A stretch of DNA of 45,285 nucleotides, taken from positions 1 to 45,285 of the forward strand of contig JAEUPD010000194.1 in the NCBI GenBank assembly GCA_016788525.1, read 5' to 3'. Of the stretch, positions 42,010 to 45,285 are shown in pieces. Every line of letters starts with the position of its first letter. Within the stretch, counting starts at the first letter, position 1. Position numbers and translations under genes: made by a program. Origin of the DNA: Rubrivivax sp. Its GTDB lineage: Bacteria > Pseudomonadota > Gammaproteobacteria > Burkholderiales > Burkholderiaceae_C. The notes under the pieces were generated by a model. The model worked only from the letters and a program-made list of their open reading frames with translations. It did not search any database and had not been told where the DNA came from.

Positions 42010-42942
42010 TCAGGCCGAGGCCTGAACCGCCGCCAGCCACAGCTGGGCGCCCTGCGTCGGCGTGGCCGCCCAGGTGACGTGGTACGTGCCCGCTGCGCCC
42101 ACCTGGCGTGTGGCCACGGCGCACTGAACCAGCTCGCCCGAGGCGAGCACCGAATCGACGACCACGAAACCGTTGCCGGGCACCGCGGTCTTGTCGCCAT
42201 CGACACCCGCGTCGCCCCACCACCAAGCGACGAGCAGCGCCGGACCCGTGGTGACCACGCTCGCGCTGGTGGTCGGCGCGCCGGCCAGCGCCTCGTTCCA
42301 GCGCACGTCTTGCAGCACGCCGGCGCCGCGCACTTCGATCACCGTGAGCGTGGTCTCATCCAGCGCAGGCTTGGTGGCCCTCACCTCATGGCCCTCGCCG
42401 CCAGCCGCGGCGCGGCACACATACAGAGCGGTGCCGGAACTCGGCCACAGCGTGTAGGTGTGAGGCGAGCCGATGGCCTCGAACAGGTTGCCCTTGTTGT
42501 CGGTGGGCAGCGCATGCGCCGCGACGTTGCCGCGCCCCACGCACACCAGCAGCGTGCTGCCGGTGGCCGCGCTGGCCATGCCGGTGACCGCCAGGCCGGG
42601 GACCGCGATGTTGTGGCGGGCGAACGCGAGGCCGTGGGAGCCGAGTGATGGCGTTCCGACCGGTGGCGGTGGCGGTGGCGGTGGCGGTGGCGGTGGCGGT
42701 GACGGTGGTGGTGACGGTGGCGGTGACGGTGGCGGTGGCGGAGGCCCTGGCGGTGAGCCCGGCGGGCTCGGTGCGGAGGATGGAGGTACGGCGGCGCCGT
42801 CGCTGCCTCCGCATGCCGCCAGGCCGGCCGGGCCCGCTACCGCGGCGCCCACACCGAGCCACGCCCACAGCGTGCGGACAAATCCACGGCGGCGCTCCGA
42901 GAGCAGATCGCCGACAGGGCTGTTGCCACCGGATCTTTGCAT
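42010..42942 (-). CDS. proline-rich lipoprotein of unknown function
   Basis: 310 aa from the ATG at 42942. The leader has an Arg cluster (ERRRGFVRTLWAWLG) and a lipobox LAAC (Cys44), so a lipoprotein, possibly exported by the Tat path. Residues 53-94 are almost only Pro with Ser and Gly, a stiff spacer. The C-terminal about 210 residues are a beta-rich domain I do not recognise (GTALYVCRAAAGG, TLTVIEVRG, TYHVTWAATPTQGAQLWLAAVQ). It is convergent with the condensation-domain gene and faces the same way as the diguanylate cyclase gene upstream, 97 nt away. A surface lipoprotein that reaches through the envelope or matrix is a reasonable guess. Confidence 0.75.
   Translation of the reverse strand: MQRSGGNSPVGDLLSERRRGFVRTLWAWLGVGAAVAGPAGLAACGGSDGAAVPPSSAPSPPGSPPGPPPPPPSPPPSPPPSPPPPPPPPPPPPPVGTPSLGSHGLAFARHNIAVPGLAVTGMASAATGSTLLVCVGRGNVAAHALPTDNKGNLFEAIGSPHTYTLWPSSGTALYVCRAAAGGEGHEVRATKPALDETTLTVIEVRGAGVLQDVRWNEALAGAPTTSASVVTTGPALLVAWWWGDAGVDGDKTAVPGNGFVVVDSVLASGELVQCAVATRQVGAAGTYHVTWAATPTQGAQLWLAAVQASA
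42661..42750 (-). repeat. GGTGGC-type tandem repeat encoding the polyproline spacer
   Basis: On the plus strand, hexamers GGTGGC repeat almost perfectly from 42662 to 42700, then alternate with GGTGAC to about 42735 and degrade. On the coding strand they give Pro-Pro and Ser-Pro units. Unit length keeps the frame, so copy number may vary without loss of the protein. Confidence 0.85.
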
Positions 42943-43039
42943 GCGGCGATCGTAGATCAGCGGTCGGCGGCCTGCGGCACAACCACCGCAACTGAGTGCC
43001 GCCCCGCGCGCATCCGGCCTCTGACGCCGCGCGGGCCCC

Positions 43040-44182
43040 TCATCCCGCCTCCACCCGGTTGCGGCCGGCGTCCTTGGCCCGGTACAGCGCCGCGTCCGCC
43101 CGCGCGACGATCTGCCCGACATCTGCATCATTTGGCGCGGCCAGCGCCACGCCAATGCTGCACGTGGTGCCCAGCGCCGCCGCCTCGACGCCCGAACGCA
43201 GCCGCTCTGCCAGCTGCAGCGCGTGGTCCAGCGGCGTCGCGGGCAGCACGAGCCAGAACTCTTCGCCGCCAGCGCGGCCCAGCACGTCTTCGGCGCGCAG
43301 CTGCGCCTGCAGCACCGAAGCCACGCGCACCAGCACGGCATCGCCGGCCGCGTGGCCCGCACTGTCGTTGATGCGCTTGAAGCGATCCAGGTCGATGACC
43401 AGCGCGGCCAGCGACTCGTGCGTGCGCCGGTGGCGCAGCCACGCGCGCTGCAGCGCCTCGTTCATCGCGCGCCGGTTGAACAGCCCCGTCAGCGGGTCGC
43501 GCATCGAGGCCTCGCGCAGCCGCACCACCAGCCGCTGAGTCACCAGGGTCAGGAAACCGAAGCTGAACAGTGCACAGCCAGCCAGGTAGGTGAGCGTCAC
43601 CGCGAAGTTCGCGGTGTTGGTCTCCTGCATCTCCGTGGGCTGGGGCCAGGTCAACCCCTGGCGCAGCGCCAGCAGCACCAGCACGAGAGCGACCGCCGCC
43701 CCGGGGCCGACGAGGCCGAGCATCGTCGCGCGCCCGAACTCGGCGACCAGCGCCGGTCGAATGCGACCGAGCATGCGCACCATGATCCAGGCCTGCACCA
43801 AGTAGGCCACCACGATGCGCAGCGGCGAATCCTCGCGCCCCGGCCCGAGCCAGACGAACAAGGCCATCACGGGCAGCAAGGTCAGGACCTGCTCGCGATC
43901 ACGCGGCGGCAGACCCATGAAGCGCTCGGTGCCGCGCCGCATCAGTGCGAATCCCGCCACGATGGTCACGTTGGTGCCGTTGTAGGCCCACCAGTGGCGC
44001 GGTTCGCCGCGCAGCGCCGCAAGCATGAACCCCACACACAGCGCTGCCATGAACACCACCCAATGCGCGACCGCCCACCGCGACTCCTTCAGCAGCGCCA
44101 GGGCCAGCAGCCACATCAGCGCATACAGGCCCATCTGGAAGCACACCACCCACAGCAATGCCGGGACATCGAGGAGGTTCAT
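43040..44182 (-). CDS. membrane diguanylate cyclase (GGDEF)
   Basis: 380 aa from the ATG at 44182 (MNLLDVPALL); a GTG at 44215 is less likely. Six or so membrane helices (about 8-215) are followed by a GGDEF domain. The active-site loop is GGEEF (305-309), a functional variant, and DLDRFKRIND is the metal and substrate motif. An inhibitory I-site RxxD (RAED) stands five residues before GGEEF, so the enzyme should be active and feed-back controlled by its product c-di-GMP. It could supply c-di-GMP to the PgaC/PgaD-like synthase 7-8 kb away, or act globally. No EAL domain is present. Confidence 0.95.
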   Translation of the reverse strand: MNLLDVPALLWVVCFQMGLYALMWLLALALLKESRWAVAHWVVFMAALCVGFMLAALRGEPRHWWAYNGTNVTIVAGFALMRRGTERFMGLPPRDREQVLTLLPVMALFVWLGPGREDSPLRIVVAYLVQAWIMVRMLGRIRPALVAEFGRATMLGLVGPGAAVALVLVLLALRQGLTWPQPTEMQETNTANFAVTLTYLAGCALFSFGFLTLVTQRLVVRLREASMRDPLTGLFNRRAMNEALQRAWLRHRRTHESLAALVIDLDRFKRINDSAGHAAGDAVLVRVASVLQAQLRAEDVLGRAGGEEFWLVLPATPLDHALQLAERLRSGVEAAALGTTCSIGVALAAPNDADVGQIVARADAALYRAKDAGRNRVEAG

Positions 44183-44340
44183 TCTTTTCGTCGATTTCCG
44201 TGGGCACGCTTGCACTGTTCTTGCGGCGTGCCGCGAGGAGGCTGCTGCCGTGCCCCAGGGTCAAGTGGCAGCGTGGCGAAAACCGGTCCGCGAGGGGCGG
44301 CGAATGATGGCATCCACCTCGGCGATGCCGCTCCTGCGCA

Positions 44341-44358
44341 CCCTCCCCCCGGGGAGGG
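44341..44358. promoter_or_regulatory. perfect palindrome in the DGC/LuxR divergent region
   Basis: CCCTCCCC (44341-44348) mirrors GGGGAGGG (44351-44358) around two bases. It lies 83 nt before the LuxR-type ATG, in a 259-nt region between divergently read genes. Its symmetry and place suit a binding site for a dimeric regulator, perhaps the LuxR-type protein itself. Confidence 0.45.
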
Positions 44359-44441
44359 ATACCTTGGTGTCATTCGCCGCGGCGGGGTCTTCGCTGTGCA
44401 ATGCGCCTCACCCACTGAACGCCACTGACAGGAGGCCCGCC

Positions 44442-45149
44442 ATGCAGACCCTGACCCAGATCTCGAGCCCGGTTCCGTCCCATGCCTTGCAGGGCCCAGC
44501 GCCGCACTTGGCAGGCGCCTCGTCGACCTTCGCCCGCAGCCATGCCGTGGCGCCTGCCGCCGCGCCGACGCCCGCAACGCCGCTGCGCTCCACGCGCCTG
44601 GCCGCGCTTGGCCACGCCTTGATGCAGCACCTGGAGACCCCCCTCATCGTCACCGATGCGATGGGCGCGGTGCTCGAGTGCAACCCGGCGGCCACGCGTC
44701 GCGTCGAACGCTGCGAGGGCCTGTGGCTGGACGCCGCCGGCCGTCTTGCCGTGCGTCAGGGCGGGCGCTGGGTGCCGATCACCAAGTGGCACGCCGAGCT
44801 CGTGGCCGGCCGCGGCGTGACGCTGCTGCTCGAAGCCGAGGGACCGGCGATGCAACTCACGCTCAAGCCCATGACCGTGCACGACGGCGGGCTGGGCACC
44901 GCGACCTGGGTGCTGGCCACGGTGGAGCGCGTGGTACTGACGCGGGCCGACGCGATGCGCCGGCGCTTCCGCTTCACACGCACGCAAGCCCGGCTGGCCG
45001 AAATGCTCTGCCAGGGCATGCGCCCGGCCAGCGCGGCCGAGGCGCTGGGGGTGAAGATCTCCACCGTGCGCACGCACGTGGGCGAGATGTACGAGAAGAC
45101 CGGCGCGCACAGCCAGGCGCAGCTGGTGGCTCTGCTGCACGCCTGCTAG
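44442..45149 (+). CDS. LuxR-type transcriptional regulator with PAS-like sensor
   Basis: 235 aa from the ATG at 44442, which has AGGAGG 6-7 nt upstream; the frame is open upstream but without protein-like sequence. The first about 45 residues are Ala/Pro/Ser-rich. A PAS-like part follows (ALGHALMQHLETPLIVTDAMGAVLECNPAATR, typical of PAS). The C-terminal FixJ/LuxR helix-turn-helix is in FTRTQARLAEMLCQGMRPASAAEALGVKISTVRTHVGEMYEKTGAHSQAQLVALL. No receiver domain or acyl-homoserine-lactone pocket is seen. It is divergent from the diguanylate cyclase gene and may regulate it. The target genes are not known. Confidence 0.9.
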   Translation: MQTLTQISSPVPSHALQGPAPHLAGASSTFARSHAVAPAAAPTPATPLRSTRLAALGHALMQHLETPLIVTDAMGAVLECNPAATRRVERCEGLWLDAAGRLAVRQGGRWVPITKWHAELVAGRGVTLLLEAEGPAMQLTLKPMTVHDGGLGTATWVLATVERVVLTRADAMRRRFRFTRTQARLAEMLCQGMRPASAAEALGVKISTVRTHVGEMYEKTGAHSQAQLVALLHAC

Positions 45150-45246
45150 CCCGTCTTTCTCAACTGGCGGCCGACACCCCCGCTAAGTCATTGATTCATT
45201 GCACTCAGGCCCCGAAGGTCTTCACTACAGAACCAGCGCTGGCGCC

Positions 45247-45285
45247 GTGGACCGCACCTGCGCAGCGGTGATCCTGGGTGGTGGC
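45247..45285 (+). CDS. possible start of a further gene (cut by right edge)
   Basis: From a GTG at 45247 the frame reads MDRTCAAVILGGG to the end. The hydrophobic strand followed by GGG resembles the start of a sugar-phosphate or cofactor nucleotidyltransferase. Thirteen codons are too few to be sure. Confidence 0.25.
   Translation, partial: MDRTCAAVILGGG

Noticed and set aside
42661-42750. Tandem repeats as a CRISPR array
   Set aside because: Units are 6 nt with no spacers, and they lie in frame inside a coding sequence.
44025-44441. Upstream extension of the LuxR-type gene
   Set aside because: The ATG at 44442 has an AGGAGG at good spacing, and the upstream part overlaps the divergent cyclase gene.

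Overview
The window is a GC-rich stretch of a chromosome from what looks like a beta-proteobacterium, probably Burkholderiales of the Rubrivivax/Leptothrix/Methylibium type. I infer this from protein families and gene order recalled from memory, not from a search. Most of it is one exopolysaccharide (EPS) and protein-sorting locus of the exosortase A (XrtA/EpsH, PEP-CTERM) kind. I see no tRNA, rRNA, insertion sequence, phage gene or CRISPR array.

Layout. (1) 1-20216, all minus strand: an EPS block read from right to left. It starts with a PEP-CTERM target protein (19545-20216), followed by a Wza-like export lipoprotein, Wzz-like chain-length protein, tyrosine autokinase, outer-membrane barrel, secretion ATPase, polysaccharide deacetylase, FemAB-like protein, exosortase A fused to EpsI, UDP-sugar dehydrogenase, three glycosyltransferases (the last cut by the left edge) and two asparagine-synthase-type amidotransferases. 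(2) 20217-20476: a divergent control region. It carries a near-perfect sigma-54 promoter facing the PEP-CTERM gene and a -10-like box facing right. (3) 20477-23483, plus: a four-gene cassette of a signal-bearing five-cysteine protein, a PqqD-like protein, an HprK-related kinase and a nucleotidyltransferase. (4) 23744-32752, plus: an EpsB-type priming transferase, the PrsK/PrsR two-component pair (PrsR is a sigma-54 activator), the TPR lipoprotein PrsT and a trypsin-like protease. (5) 32779-33786, minus: a UDP-glucuronate 4-epimerase-like enzyme. (6) 33934-38388, plus: a secreted PA14-like protein with a degenerate PEP-CTERM tail, then PgaD-, PgaC- and PgaA-like genes joined by overlapping codons. 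(7) 38555-41952, plus: an acyl carrier protein, two alpha/beta-hydrolase-like proteins with altered nucleophile elbows, and a stand-alone NRPS-type condensation domain. (8) 42010-45149: a proline-rich lipoprotein, a membrane diguanylate cyclase and a LuxR-type regulator. A further gene may start at the right edge.

How they may work together. EpsB primes the lipid carrier. The glycosyltransferases build a repeat unit that the dehydrogenase, epimerase and amidotransferases could supply with uronic acids or uronamides. The Wzz/kinase/Wza/barrel set controls length and export. XrtA cleaves PEP-CTERM proteins for surface attachment, under PrsK-PrsR and sigma-54. The Pga-like module could make or export a second glycan sensitive to c-di-GMP, with a diguanylate cyclase nearby. 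The least explained parts are the PqqD/HprK/nucleotidyltransferase cassette and the ACP/condensation-domain module.
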